DNA of 36,467 nt from an uncultured Sphingobacteriaceae bacterium (GTDB lineage: Bacteria > Bacteroidota > Bacteroidia > Sphingobacteriales > Sphingobacteriaceae). The stretch is from positions 1 to 36,467 of the forward strand of contig CAMLLO010000043.1 in NCBI GenBank assembly GCA_946480915.1, in the 5' to 3' direction. Shown piece after piece: positions 1 to 8,388 of the stretch (position 1 is its first letter; every line of letters begins with the position of its first letter). The position numbers and the translations under genes are program-made. The notes under the pieces are model-generated. The model was not told the origin of the DNA, made no database searches, and worked only from the letters and a program-made list of their open reading frames with translations.

Positions 1-9
1 ATTTGTAGT

Positions 10-76
10 GCCCTCCCAAAGGGCATGTTTTTCATAGGTAGATGTAGGGTCGAATTTAAATATTCGACCCTTTTTT
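10..76 (+). terminator. Rho-independent terminator(s) of an upstream gene
   Basis: Two hairpins stand in a row. The first pairs GCCCT (10-14) with AGGGC (20-24) and is followed by a short T run at 28-32. The second is stronger: GGGTCGAAT (47-55) pairs perfectly with ATTCGACCC (62-70) around a 6-base loop and is followed directly by six T (71-76). The second is a textbook intrinsic terminator for a plus-strand gene lying left of the window; the first may be a weak companion. Confidence 0.75.
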
Positions 77-116
77 ATTGTCTAACCTTTTCAATGCTGT
101 TTTGTTAAGAATTCTG

Positions 117-686
117 ATGAGGAAAAAAAAGATAGTTGTTGCAGTATCGGGTGCTAGTGGGGCCGTTTATACAAAGGTTTTATTTGATAAGTTAGTAGGC
201 CTTCAATCCGAAATTGATGCTATTGGGGTTGTGATGTCTGAAAATGCCAAAGAAGTTTGGAAATATGAATTGTCAGAAGATTCTTATTTACAATATCCCT
301 TTAAATTTTATTCAAAGTCTGATTTTACTGCGCCATTCGCATCAGGTTCGGCAATGTTTGATACGATGATTATTTGTCCATGCTCGATGGGGACGCTCGG
401 CAGAATTGCTGCTGGTGTTTCGGACGACTTAACAACAAGGGCAGCAGACGTAATTTTAAAAGAGCGGCGAAAGCTAATTCTTGTGGTGAGAGAAACTCCC
501 TATAATCTTATTCATATTAATAATATGAAAACTGTGACTGAAGCTGGTGGAATTATTTGTCCGGCCAGTCCTTCTTTTTACAGTCGTCCACCCAGCATCG
601 AAGCTGTAGCTGCAACTGTTATCGACCGCGTGTTAGATTTGGCAGGTTTGACAAATGCTTCTTATCGATGGGGTGGGAAAGACTAA
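117..686 (+). CDS. ubiX: UbiX flavin prenyltransferase
   Basis: 189-residue flavoprotein of the UbiX/Pad1 family, which joins a dimethylallyl group to FMN to make the prenylated FMN cofactor used by UbiD-type decarboxylases. The N-terminal Rossmann-like motif SGASGA (residues 11-16) follows a basic start; the family segment CPCSMGTLGRIAAGVSDDL and the RETPYN motif are intact, and the C-terminal segment runs through GGIICPASPSFY as expected. The ATG at 117 was chosen because it gives the usual family length and puts the first beta strand at the N-terminus; the frame also stays open to a TTG at 78, giving 13 extra atypical residues. No ubiD is present in the window, so the decarboxylase it serves must be elsewhere. 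Confidence 0.93.
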   Translation: MRKKKIVVAVSGASGAVYTKVLFDKLVGLQSEIDAIGVVMSENAKEVWKYELSEDSYLQYPFKFYSKSDFTAPFASGSAMFDTMIICPCSMGTLGRIAAGVSDDLTTRAADVILKERRKLILVVRETPYNLIHINNMKTVTEAGGIICPASPSFYSRPPSIEAVAATVIDRVLDLAGLTNASYRWGGKD

Positions 687-749
687 CGAATAATCTCATA
701 ATGAGAGTGTAAAAACTCTTTTTCCACGTCCTTTTTCGGGCCAAATTCT

Positions 750-757
750 TATCTTTG
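750..757 (+). promoter_or_regulatory. Bacteroidota -7 promoter element before mtaB
   Basis: TATCTTTG matches the Bacteroidota primary-sigma -7 consensus TAnnTTTG and ends 10 bases before the mtaB ATG. No clear -33 TTTG is seen at the usual 19-21 base distance, so only the -7 half is supported. The leader would be very short. Confidence 0.6.
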
Positions 758-767
758 CGACTTGATT

Positions 768-2087
768 ATGAGCAAAAAAGTTGCGTTTTATACATTAGGC
801 TGTAAATTGAATTATTCCGAAACTTCAACAATCGGAAGGCAGTTTAATCAGGCTGGTTTTTCGACAGTTGACTTTACAGATACACCTGATGTTTATTTAA
901 TCAATACATGCTCTGTTACCGATAATGCGGATAAGAAATGCCGCAAAGTGGTCAAAGAAGCGCTTAAGTACTCGCCCGGTGCTTATATTTTAATTGTAGG
1001 ATGTTATGCACAATTAAAGCCAAAGGAAATTTCCGAAATCCCAGGAGTTGACATGGTGTTAGGGGCAGCCGAGAAATTTCAGATTATTGATTACCTGACC
1101 AATCTTACCAAAAATCCCAAAGCGATAGTTTATAATCAGCCCATCGCCGAAGCAAAAGCATTTAATGCCTCTTACTCTTACGGAGATCGCACCCGGACAT
1201 TTTTAAAGGTTCAGGATGGCTGTGATTATTCCTGCACGTTTTGCACTATTCCACTGGCAAGGGGTTCGAGCAGAAGCGACACTATAGAGAATATCATTAA
1301 ACAAGCAGAAGAGATCGCCGACTCGGGTGTGAAGGAGATAGTTCTTACCGGTGTAAATATTGGCGATTTTGGAATTCGGGAAGGTAAAAGAGAAGATAAA
1401 TTTTTGGATCTGGTAAAAGCTCTGGATGAAGTTCAAAGAATTAATAGGATCCGAATTTCTTCGATTGAACCGAATTTATTGACCAATGAAATTATAGAAT
1501 TTGTTGCAAGCTCGAAACGCTTTGTGCCTCATTTTCATATACCGCTTCAATCTGGCTCCGATAAAATTCTGTCGCTGATGCGCAGGAGATATAAAAGAGA
1601 ATTGTATGTAGAGCGGGTGGCTAGGATTAAAGAAGTGATGCCGGATTGTTGCATCGGAGTAGATGTGATCGTTGGTTTTCCTGGTGAAACCAGGGAAGAT
1701 TTTATCGACACCTATAATTTTTTGAACGAATTAAATATCTCATATCTGCACGTTTTCACCTATTCAGAAAGGGAAAATACATTAGCAGCAGAGATGCAGG
1801 GTTCAGTACCAGGTTCTCAACGAGCCGATAGAAGTAAAATGCTTCATATTCTTTCTGAAAAAAAACGAAGATCTTTTTATGAATCGCAGGTAGGTAAATC
1901 TGCTCAGGTTTTATTCGAAGGCGACCACAAAGATGGGTTGATGCATGGTTTTACATCTAATTATGTGAAAGTTCAGGCCAAATACGATCCGGTACTTGTG
2001 AATGAACTGAAATGGATAAAGTTAGAGGCTGTTTCGCCATCGGGCGAGGTTGAAATATCAGAAACAGCAGAAGTTCTGGTTCACTAA
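768..2087 (+). CDS. mtaB: tRNA t6A37 methylthiotransferase MtaB
   Basis: 439-residue radical-SAM methylthiotransferase of the MiaB/RimO/MtaB group. MtaB adds a 2-methylthio group to N6-threonylcarbamoyladenosine at position 37 of ANN-decoding tRNAs. The N-terminal UPF0004 domain carries Cys12 (LGCKLN), Cys48 (NTCSVTD) and Cys79 (VGCYAQ) for the auxiliary 4Fe-4S cluster. The radical-SAM motif CDYSCTFC gives Cys152, Cys156 and Cys159. A C-terminal TRAM-like segment ends the protein. GCKLN rather than the MiaB pattern, and the absence of RimO features, favour MtaB. The ATG at 768 was preferred to the TTG at 762, which lies too close to the promoter element at 750-757. lgt follows in the same direction. 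Confidence 0.92.
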   Translation: MSKKVAFYTLGCKLNYSETSTIGRQFNQAGFSTVDFTDTPDVYLINTCSVTDNADKKCRKVVKEALKYSPGAYILIVGCYAQLKPKEISEIPGVDMVLGAAEKFQIIDYLTNLTKNPKAIVYNQPIAEAKAFNASYSYGDRTRTFLKVQDGCDYSCTFCTIPLARGSSRSDTIENIIKQAEEIADSGVKEIVLTGVNIGDFGIREGKREDKFLDLVKALDEVQRINRIRISSIEPNLLTNEIIEFVASSKRFVPHFHIPLQSGSDKILSLMRRRYKRELYVERVARIKEVMPDCCIGVDVIVGFPGETREDFIDTYNFLNELNISYLHVFTYSERENTLAAEMQGSVPGSQRADRSKMLHILSEKKRRSFYESQVGKSAQVLFEGDHKDGLMHGFTSNYVKVQAKYDPVLVNELKWIKLEAVSPSGEVEISETAEVLVH

Positions 2088-2102
2088 GGTATATGTTTTT
2101 CC

Positions 2103-2130
2103 AAACATCCCATTATCTTTGGGGATGTTT
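2103..2130 (+). promoter_or_regulatory. Promoter element and inverted repeat over the lgt start
   Basis: TATCTTTG (2114-2121) matches the -7 consensus TAnnTTTG and ends three bases before the chosen lgt ATG. It lies in the spacer of a perfect 9-base inverted repeat: AAACATCCC (2103-2111) and GGGATGTTT (2122-2130), so the right arm contains the start codon. In mtaB read-through RNA this would fold into a hairpin hiding the lgt start; as DNA it could be an operator. Both readings are inferences. Confidence 0.5.
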
Positions 2131-3291
2131 CCGACCCTATCGTATCTAATCGAATATTTAACAGGTGTTAATATTCCACTACCAATTCAAACTTTTGGCT
2201 TTTTTGTGGCGCTGGCGTTTGTAGCTGCATATCTGGCATTTTCTGAAGAATTAAAACGCAAAGAAGCAGAAGGATTAATTCATCCTTTTACAACTAAAGT
2301 TACTATTGGAGAAGCTCCTTCTACATGGGATTTAATTATAAACGGCTTTTTTGGGTTTTTAATAGGATACAAACTTCTCTATGCGATTTTAAATTATACG
2401 GCATTTGTAGATAATCCTCAGGAATTTATCCTTTCGACAAAAGGAAATTTCTTCGGTGGACTTATTGTCGCAGGAATATTTGCCTACCTGGCCTACTCAG
2501 ATAAAAAGAAACAACAACTTCCTAAACCTAAAGAAGTTGAAACAACCGTTCGCCCCCATGAATTAATGAGCAGCATAGTTGTATGGGCAGCGGTTTGGGG
2601 CTTCATTGGTGCGAAGGTTTTTCATAACCTGGAATATATTGAAGACTTCATGCGCGATCCGATTGGAGGATTGCTTTCATTTAGCGGATTGACATTTTAT
2701 GGGGGATTGATATGTGGTGGTGCTGCCGTAATTTATATTGCTAACAAACATGGAATAAAACCAGCACATATGTTTGATGTGGGTGGCCCCGGAATAATGT
2801 TAGGTTATGCGGTAGGACGTTTGGGTTGTCATATGTCCGGTGATGGTGACTGGGGTATTAACAATATAGCTCCAAAGCCTTCCTGGTTGAGCTGGGCGCC
2901 CGATTGGATGTGGGCGTTCAAATTTCCGCATAATGTAATAAATGAAGGGGTGCCTATTAAAGACTGTATTGGGAAATACTGCGCCGAATTGCCTGTTCCC
3001 GTATATCCCACCTCGTTTTATGAAGTGGTAGCAGGGCTTATTTTGTTCGCTTTCATGTGGTCAATTCGCCGCAGACTTAAACCTGCGGGTATGATGTTTT
3101 CTCTTTACCTCATCCTGGCCGGAATAGAACGTTTCCTGATCGAAACAATCCGTGTAAATTCTTTGTACCATGCTTTTGGATTAGCATTCACACAGGCTGA
3201 ACTAATTTCGGTAATTATGGTTTTACTGGGAATTGGAGGAATTATTTGGTCCATAAATAATCATAAGAAAAGTCATCCTGTACAAGCATGA
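2125..3291 (+). CDS. lgt: Prolipoprotein diacylglyceryl transferase Lgt
   Basis: 388-residue polytopic inner-membrane enzyme that moves diacylglycerol from phosphatidylglycerol to the lipobox cysteine of prolipoproteins, the first step of lipoprotein maturation. Several hydrophobic segments are evident (for example around [16 protein letters not shown] and the C-terminal [15 protein letters not shown]). The Lgt signature appears in the form usual for Bacteroidota, [14 protein letters not shown], followed by the C-terminal [10 protein letters not shown]. It is about 100 residues longer than E. coli Lgt, normal for the phylum. The frame opens at ATG 2050 inside mtaB, but the family N-terminus fits [12 protein letters not shown] at 2125. 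It overlaps the next gene by 4 bases (ATGA), so the two are probably translationally coupled. Its likely clients include the lipoprotein efflux adaptor at 8389. Confidence 0.92.
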   Translation: MFPTLSYLIEYLTGVNIPLPIQTFGFFVALAFVAAYLAFSEELKRKEAEGLIHPFTTKVTIGEAPSTWDLIINGFFGFLIGYKLLYAILNYTAFVDNPQEFILSTKGNFFGGLIVAGIFAYLAYSDKKKQQLPKPKEVETTVRPHELMSSIVVWAAVWGFIGAKVFHNLEYIEDFMRDPIGGLLSFSGLTFYGGLICGGAAVIYIANKHGIKPAHMFDVGGPGIMLGYAVGRLGCHMSGDGDWGINNIAPKPSWLSWAPDWMWAFKFPHNVINEGVPIKDCIGKYCAELPVPVYPTSFYEVVAGLILFAFMWSIRRRLKPAGMMFSLYLILAGIERFLIETIRVNSLYHAFGLAFTQAELISVIMVLLGIGGIIWSINNHKKSHPVQA

Positions 3292-4082
3292 ATTTAGAGA
3301 CATTGACGAAGGATGTTATTAGTCTTTCGAAAGAAGTAGGGGCTTTTATCAGAGAAGAAGCTCAAAAATTTAAGATCAGCGATATTGAGTACAAAGGGCA
3401 TAGTAATCTGGTATCCTATGTAGATAAAACAGCTGAAGAAAAGATCGTAAAAAGACTTTTAGAGTTACTGCCGGAAGCGGGGTTTATCACCGAAGAGGAA
3501 ACTATTAACAAAACTGGCGAAGTTTATAACTGGATTGTTGATCCGCTTGACGGAACCACCAATTTTATGCACGGTCTTCCTGTGTTTTCTGTAAGTATTG
3601 CATTAGAAAAGAATAAGGAATTGGTGCTTGGCGTTGTGTACGAAATTAATCTTGATGAATGCTTTTATGCCTGGAAAGATGGAGGGGCCTATGTAAATGA
3701 CAGGCGAATTGGCGTCTCTCCGCATGAAGAGTTTTCTAAGACCCTTATTGCGACCGGATTTCCGTATTATAATTTTGAGAAAGAGGACCAGTATCTCAAT
3801 ATCGTACGTGAGTTAATGCAGCAATGTCATGGAATCCGGCGTATGGGCTCTGCTGCTGTGGATATGGCTTATGTTGCCTGCGGCAGGTTCGATGCCTATT
3901 TTGAATACAATATCAATCTTTATGATATTGCTGCCGGGGTCGTAATTGTGAGAGAGGCTGGCGGAACTGCTTTTAACTTTTCTGGCGAAAATGAATTTTT
4001 TACTTCCAGGGAAATTATTGCTTCAAATGGTAAAATAGGTGGGGCGATGAAGGAAGTGATTCAGAGACATTTTTTTAAATAG
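3288..4082 (+). CDS. Inositol monophosphatase family protein (SuhB-like)
   Basis: 264-residue Mg-dependent, Li-sensitive phosphatase of the FIG superfamily. The metal-binding motifs are complete: the Glu pair in GFITEEE (residues 65-71), [12 protein letters not shown] (82-93, with Asp85 and Asp88), and the C-terminal [15 protein letters not shown] carrying the last Asp. The family hydrolyses inositol-1-phosphate and related sugar phosphates; SuhB also binds ribosomal antitermination complexes in enterobacteria. Which role applies here cannot be read from the sequence. A CysQ-type bisphosphatase is a less likely alternative. It starts inside the lgt stop codon and is the last gene before the bidirectional terminator at 4105-4155. 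Confidence 0.88.
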   Translation: MNLETLTKDVISLSKEVGAFIREEAQKFKISDIEYKGHSNLVSYVDKTAEEKIVKRLLELLPEAGFITEEETINKTGEVYNWIVDPLDGTTNFMHGLPVFSVSIALEKNKELVLGVVYEINLDECFYAWKDGGAYVNDRRIGVSPHEEFSKTLIATGFPYYNFEKEDQYLNIVRELMQQCHGIRRMGSAAVDMAYVACGRFDAYFEYNINLYDIAAGVVIVREAGGTAFNFSGENEFFTSREIIASNGKIGGAMKEVIQRHFFK

Positions 4083-4104
4083 AGAATTATTTCGATACAA
4101 AAGC

Positions 4105-4165
4105 AAAAAAAAAAACACAAAGAGCGCAGATTAATACCTTGCGCTCTTTGTGTTTGTAATTATTT
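4105..4165. terminator. Bidirectional terminator between convergent genes
   Basis: A 16-base perfect stem pairs 4113-4128 with 4140-4155 around an 11-base loop; its core is CAAAGAGCGC / GCGCTCTTTG. On the minus strand the stem is followed by a long U run (the A run at 4105-4115), a strong terminator for the nfu-purB side. On the plus strand it is followed by a T-rich but interrupted tail, adequate for the lgt operon. Confidence 0.9.
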
Positions 4166-4181
4166 TGCGATGCCTTAAATT

Positions 4182-4742
4182 TTACATGGCTTCCGCAACA
4201 ACTTCCTGAACCTCAGGAACCATTCGTTTAAGCAAACTTTCAATACCGGCTTTAAGCGTAAAAGTTGAAGACGGACAGCCGCTACAAGAGCCTCTAAGCT
4301 CAACCGTTACCAAACCTTCTGCAAATGATTTAAAGCTAATTGCCCCGCCATCCTGTTCAACAGCAGGACGTACATAATCATGTAGTATTTGTTGAATTTT
4401 TATTTCAGTTTCTGAACCTTCGAACGAAGGTGCTTCATCTGAATTCGCAATATCTTGCACTTTTAGCTCTGATTCAACTGCACCCTTTACAAATTCTTTT
4501 AAAATGGGTTCAATATCAGCCCATTCTGCATCTTCAGTTTTTGTAATAGTTACAAAATTGCTTGCGAAGAATACGCCATTTACGAAATTGAACTTATACA
4601 GTTCTTTAGCAAAAGGCGAACTTTCTGCGCTTGCTTTAGTTGCATAATCAGCGCTGCCGTTTAATAAAAGCTTATTCACCAGAAACTTCATAGTAGCCGG
4701 ATTCGGCGTAGTTTCTGTGTATACATTTATATTTCCTGTCAT
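4182..4742 (-). CDS. Nfu-type Fe-S cluster scaffold protein
   Basis: 186-residue protein with two domains: an N-terminal Nfu_N domain beginning VYTETTPNPATMKF, and a C-terminal NifU-like domain with the cluster-binding CxxC (Cys153-Ser-Gly-Cys156, in RGSCSGCPSST). This is the layout of mitochondrial NFU1 and many Bacteroidota Nfu proteins, which carry a 4Fe-4S cluster at the dimer interface and pass it to client enzymes. An acidic linker (about residues 95-110) joins the domains. It lies 91 bases downstream of purB on the same strand and has its own -7 element. The radical-SAM enzyme MtaB in this window is a plausible client, but nothing links them directly. Confidence 0.9.
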   Translation of the reverse strand: MTGNINVYTETTPNPATMKFLVNKLLLNGSADYATKASAESSPFAKELYKFNFVNGVFFASNFVTITKTEDAEWADIEPILKEFVKGAVESELKVQDIANSDEAPSFEGSETEIKIQQILHDYVRPAVEQDGGAISFKSFAEGLVTVELRGSCSGCPSSTFTLKAGIESLLKRMVPEVQEVVAEAM

Positions 4743-4769
4743 TGTAGCTATTTCTGAGTTTTAACTATG

Positions 4770-4777
4770 CAAAAATA
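4770..4777 (-). promoter_or_regulatory. -7 promoter element before nfu
   Basis: On the minus strand TATTTTTG matches TAnnTTTG and lies 27 bases upstream of the nfu ATG. No matching -33 element was found. It suggests nfu can be transcribed independently of purB. Confidence 0.45.
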
Positions 4778-4833
4778 CCAATTTTCGGGCCAGTTAAATG
4801 AAGACTGCCAGCTTTTTACTTGTTTATGACTGC

Positions 4834-6180
4834 TTAATTTATCCCTGTATACGATGCCGGGCTGATCCTTTTTATTTCTTCTTTCACGCTTTCAGAAACA
4901 TCCAGTGTTTCAACAAACTCAGAAATCGTTCCGGCATTTACTTTCTGATTTGTCCGGGTAAGCTCTTTTAACGCTTCGTATGGATTCGGATAGGCTTCTC
5001 TGCGCAAAATTGTTTGAATTGCTTCAGCAACTACAGCCCAGTTATCTTCTAGAACGTTCGATATCACATTTTCATTCAATAATAACTTTCCTAAACCTCG
5101 TTGAGTTGATTTTATAGCTATTAATGTATGTGCAACAGGTACGCCAATGTTTCTTAAAACAGTTGAATCTGTTAAATCTCTCTGTAACCGTGAAATTGGA
5201 AGTTTAGCCGACAGATGCTCAAACATTGCGTTAGCCAGACCTAAATTGCCTTCAGAGTTTTCGAAATCTATAGGGTTTACCTTATGCGGCATAGCCGAAG
5301 ACCCTACTTCGCCAGCTTTTATTTTCTGACGAAAGTAATTCATTGAAATATACGTCCACATATCGCGATCCAGATCAAGAATGATGTTATTGATCCGTTT
5401 TAAAGCATCGCATTGAGCCGCAAAATTATCGTAATGCTCAATCTGAGTGGTGTATTGCGATCTGTTTAACCCAAGTGTATCGTTTACAAACTTATTCGCG
5501 AATGTTCTCCAGTCGATATTAGGATAAGCCACAAAATGTGCATTAAAGTTGCCGGTTGCTCCGCCAAATTTTGCCGAATAAGGAATAGCTTTCAGTTGTG
5601 TCAATTGTACTTCAAGGCGCTCAACATACACCAATATCTCTTTGCCTAAACGTGTTGGAGATGCTGGCTGGCCATGGGTGTGAGCCAGCATAGAAATATT
5701 TTTCCACTCGTCCGCTCTCGATTTCAAATTTGCAATCAAATCATTCAAAGCAGGCAAATACGTTTTTTCTATCGCCAGCTTAAATGAATGAGGAATCGAG
5801 GTATTATTAATATCCTGAGAAGTGAGACCAAAGTGAATGAATTCTTTATGGTCGCCTAACCCTAATTTATCAAATTCTTCCTTGATGAAATATTCTACAG
5901 CCTTTACATCGTGATTTGTAATGCTCTCGATGTCTTTAATTCGTTGGGCGTCTTCTTGTTTGAAGTTCTTATAAATATCTCTTAATTGCTTGTATTTGTC
6001 TTTAGGAAAGTCCTGTAATTGCGGTAGGGGCAGTTCGCATAGAGCGATAAAATATTCTATTTCAACATAAACTCTGTATTCTATTAATGCAGCTTCGGAA
6101 AAGTAGTCGGCAAGCTCTTGTGTGGTTTTCCGATAGCGTCCATCGATAGGAGAAATAGCGTATAAGGGCGATAAGCTCAT
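4834..6180 (-). CDS. purB: Adenylosuccinate lyase
   Basis: 448-residue enzyme of the fumarase/aspartase superfamily. It cleaves SAICAR to AICAR and adenylosuccinate to AMP in purine synthesis, releasing fumarate. The start SPIDGRY and overall length match the E. coli-type PurB rather than the shorter Bacillus type. The signature loop GSSAMPHKVNP places the catalytic Ser at 295/296, the same number as in E. coli; AHTHGQPASPTRLG and LTSQDINNT supply the other active-site segments. The ATG at 6180 gives the family N-terminus; the frame runs on to a TTG at 6201 with seven extra residues. guaA, on the guanine branch, lies far away at 33 kb, so the purine genes are not clustered here. Confidence 0.95.
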   Translation of the reverse strand: MSLSPLYAISPIDGRYRKTTQELADYFSEAALIEYRVYVEIEYFIALCELPLPQLQDFPKDKYKQLRDIYKNFKQEDAQRIKDIESITNHDVKAVEYFIKEEFDKLGLGDHKEFIHFGLTSQDINNTSIPHSFKLAIEKTYLPALNDLIANLKSRADEWKNISMLAHTHGQPASPTRLGKEILVYVERLEVQLTQLKAIPYSAKFGGATGNFNAHFVAYPNIDWRTFANKFVNDTLGLNRSQYTTQIEHYDNFAAQCDALKRINNIILDLDRDMWTYISMNYFRQKIKAGEVGSSAMPHKVNPIDFENSEGNLGLANAMFEHLSAKLPISRLQRDLTDSTVLRNIGVPVAHTLIAIKSTQRGLGKLLLNENVISNVLEDNWAVVAEAIQTILRREAYPNPYEALKELTRTNQKVNAGTISEFVETLDVSESVKEEIKRISPASYTGIN

Positions 6181-6185
6181 GAAAT

Positions 6186-6206
6186 GTAAATTTGGGCGCA
6201 ATTTAC
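6186..6206. repeat. Short inverted repeat upstream of purB
   Basis: GTAAATT (6186-6192) and AATTTAC (6200-6206) form a perfect 7-base inverted repeat with a 7-base spacer, ending just before the purB start codon on the minus strand. It sits where a purB operator or leader hairpin would be. No known purine-repressor site is recognised in it. Confidence 0.3.
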
Positions 6207-6266
6207 AGTTTTAGTTACACACACCCAATAAATGATCGTGCATTAAGTGTATGTTAATTTTCTTTC

Positions 6267-6303
6267 GGAAACTTTGGAATTAAAAAAAGTTTCCATAGTT
6301 TTG
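6267..6303 (+). promoter_or_regulatory. Efflux operon promoter with embedded palindromic operator
   Basis: TTTG (6273-6276) and TAGTTTTG (6296-6303) are separated by exactly 19 bases and match both halves of the Bacteroidota promoter (-33 TTTG, -7 TAnnTTTG). A perfect 9-base palindrome, GGAAACTTT (6267-6275) and AAAGTTTCC (6286-6294), overlaps the -33 element and ends one base before the -7 element. A repressor bound there would block RNA polymerase. The 28-base span suits a TetR-family dimer or pair of dimers, and the first gene downstream is a TetR regulator, so autoregulation is the simplest reading. Confidence 0.75.
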
Positions 6304-6329
6304 TCGAGAATTTAAGGTGAACGTTTTTG

Positions 6330-6941
6330 ATGGAGTTAAAGGAAAGAATATTGACAGATGCAGATGAGTTGTTTTGCACATTCGGAGTAAAGCGTATTAC
6401 GATGGATGATATTGCAAGGCAGCTTGGGATTTCTAAAAAAACTATTTATCAGCATTTTAAAGACAAAAACGAGCTGGTTTATACCCTCTTTCAAAGTATG
6501 CTTGAAAAGCAGATGAAAGTAATGGATGCGAATACAGCTACCGCAATTAATGCAGTTGAAGAAGTTTTCCTGGTTGTAACACATTTGCAGGAAATGTTGT
6601 CTAAAATGAATCCAATGATTTTTTACGATCTGCAACGCTATCATCCGGAGGTATGGGCATTATTTAAGAATTTCAGATATGCTTATATGAAGGATTGCCT
6701 GATGAAAAACTTAAAATGGGGCATTGACGAAGGATATTTTCGTAAAGAATTGAATCTGGAGATTATTGCAGTAATGCGCTTGGAGCAAGTGGATATGATA
6801 TTTAATCAGATAGTATTTCCGCCAGGCAAGTTTATGATTTTGGATGTAATGACAGAAATTACTGAGCATTACCTGTATGGCCTTTGCACCTTGAAAGGAC
6901 ACAAATTAATTAACGAATACAAACAAATAACAGAAGAATAA
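6330..6941 (+). CDS. TetR/AcrR family transcriptional regulator
   Basis: 203-residue one-component regulator. The N-terminal TetR helix-turn-helix is clear: ADELFCTFGVKRITMDDIA (about residues 11-30) followed by the recognition helix in LGISKKTIYQHFKDKNEL. The C-terminal ligand-binding half is helical and not specific to a known subfamily. It opens an operon with TolC-, MFP- and RND-type genes, so it most likely represses this pump and itself through the palindrome at 6267-6294. The inducer is unknown. The ATG at 6330 was chosen over a TTG one codon earlier. The next gene follows after 10 bases. Confidence 0.9.
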   Translation: MELKERILTDADELFCTFGVKRITMDDIARQLGISKKTIYQHFKDKNELVYTLFQSMLEKQMKVMDANTATAINAVEEVFLVVTHLQEMLSKMNPMIFYDLQRYHPEVWALFKNFRYAYMKDCLMKNLKWGIDEGYFRKELNLEIIAVMRLEQVDMIFNQIVFPPGKFMILDVMTEITEHYLYGLCTLKGHKLINEYKQITEE

Positions 6942-6951
6942 AAATAAGAAC

Positions 6952-8370
6952 ATGAGATTTACGATAATATCCATCCTTCTGATTCTGGGCTCAATAACTG
7001 GGAAATCGCAGAATATTGAGCAGGGGAAAGCCTTTCAGTTTAATCTTCAGGAGTGTTTGGAATATGCCTACAAGAACAATGATTCTTTGAAAAATGCACA
7101 GCTTGATATTGAAAGTGCGAAGTATAAAGTAAAGGAAACAGTTGGAATTGGGTTGCCCCAAGTAAGCGGTACTGCCAGTTTTCAGGATTATATAAAGGTG
7201 CCGAAAATTCCATTCCCAAGCTCGGAATATGGTTTGCAAAACTACCTTTTTGAAAACCGAGTGCAACTTCGGGATAAACAAACAAATGCCGTTGTTGATG
7301 CCCCTGCCCCTACAGCGGATCAATTTACTCTCTTCGGATTTCAACAAAAGTATAACGCAAATTATGCGCTGAATGTAAGTCAGTTGCTTTTTAACGGAAC
7401 TTATTTGGTTGGCCTGAAAGCTTCAAAAACCTTTAAGGAGCTAAGTGAGAAAAACTATACCCGGTCTAGAATTTCAACAACAGTTGCGGTTACTAAAGCA
7501 TATTACCAGGTTTTGGTAAGTAATGAGCAATTGCGTTTACTTGATGCTAACTTAAAGCAATTGAGTCAGCAGGTTAAGGAGACGACCCAGCTAAACAAGC
7601 AGGGCTTTGTAGAGAAGATAGACCTCGATAGGTTACGGGTTTTATACAATAACTTAAATACCAGCAGGGAAAATACTGAGAGATTACTTGTACTATCTAC
7701 TCAGTTACTTAAGTTTCAAATGGGAATGCCAGTAACAGAAGAGTTGACAGTGAAAGACAAAATAGAGAATATCAGTCTTGATATCACGTCCTCGCTGGCT
7801 GTGGATACATCTGCATATAAAAACAGGATTGAATATAGCTTATTGGAAACTCAATCCAGATTGAATCAGTTGGATCTTCAGAGAATTAAATCGCAAGGTT
7901 TACCCTCTTTGGCAGCTATTGGAAGTACTGGAAATTCTTATCAGTCCAGTTCTTTTAAGAATCTGTTTGACATGAATTTACCTTCTGTATACATCGGAGT
8001 TCAGTTAAGTGTACCAATTTTTTCAGGTTTTCAACGGACCTATCAGATAAAACAAGCACGAATAGCCCTTCAAAAAACCAACAATGTTTTAAACGTGGCC
8101 AAAAACGGTTTCCTTCTTCAGCAGGAGCAAGCTCGGATAACTTACCAGAATAGCATAAAATCATTAGATAACCAGAAAGCTAATATGGATCTGGCCCGTC
8201 AGGTTCTTAATGTATCAAAAATTAAGTATAAGGAAGGCGTAGGTTCCAGCATTGAAGTTACACAGGCACAAACAGAACTCGAAACAGCCGAAAATAACTA
8301 TATCCAGGCATTATTTAACGCCCTTGTAAGTAAAGTAGATTTAGATAACGCTTACGGACATATTCAATAA
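6952..8370 (+). CDS. TolC family outer-membrane efflux channel
   Basis: 472-residue outer-membrane protein of the OEP/TolC family, the exit duct of a tripartite pump. A signal peptide (about residues 1-20, MRFTIISILLILGSITG then KSQ) precedes the mature protein. The typical start of the first OEP repeat, LQECLEYAYKNNDSLKNA, is followed by long amphipathic helices rich in Gln, Asn and Lys; the second repeat carries QQEQARITYQNSIKSLDNQ and ends EVTQAQTELETAENNYIQA, the family's last helix pair. It lies between the regulator and the lipoprotein adaptor in a single transcription unit. Confidence 0.92.
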   Translation: MRFTIISILLILGSITGKSQNIEQGKAFQFNLQECLEYAYKNNDSLKNAQLDIESAKYKVKETVGIGLPQVSGTASFQDYIKVPKIPFPSSEYGLQNYLFENRVQLRDKQTNAVVDAPAPTADQFTLFGFQQKYNANYALNVSQLLFNGTYLVGLKASKTFKELSEKNYTRSRISTTVAVTKAYYQVLVSNEQLRLLDANLKQLSQQVKETTQLNKQGFVEKIDLDRLRVLYNNLNTSRENTERLLVLSTQLLKFQMGMPVTEELTVKDKIENISLDITSSLAVDTSAYKNRIEYSLLETQSRLNQLDLQRIKSQGLPSLAAIGSTGNSYQSSSFKNLFDMNLPSVYIGVQLSVPIFSGFQRTYQIKQARIALQKTNNVLNVAKNGFLLQQEQARITYQNSIKSLDNQKANMDLARQVLNVSKIKYKEGVGSSIEVTQAQTELETAENNYIQALFNALVSKVDLDNAYGHIQ

Positions 8371-8388
8371 TCTTATCATCAAACAGAA

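Noticed and set aside
2050..2124. Longer Lgt N-terminus starting at ATG 2050 inside mtaB
   Set aside because: The 25 extra residues are charged and not family-like, and the start would precede the promoter element at 2114.
4105..4115. Poly-A tract as a phase-variable homopolymer
   Set aside because: It lies outside any gene and serves as the U run of the minus-strand terminator.
6991..7347. Minus-strand open frames opposite the TolC gene
   Set aside because: Complementary to a well-supported gene, with no recognisable domain or start signal.
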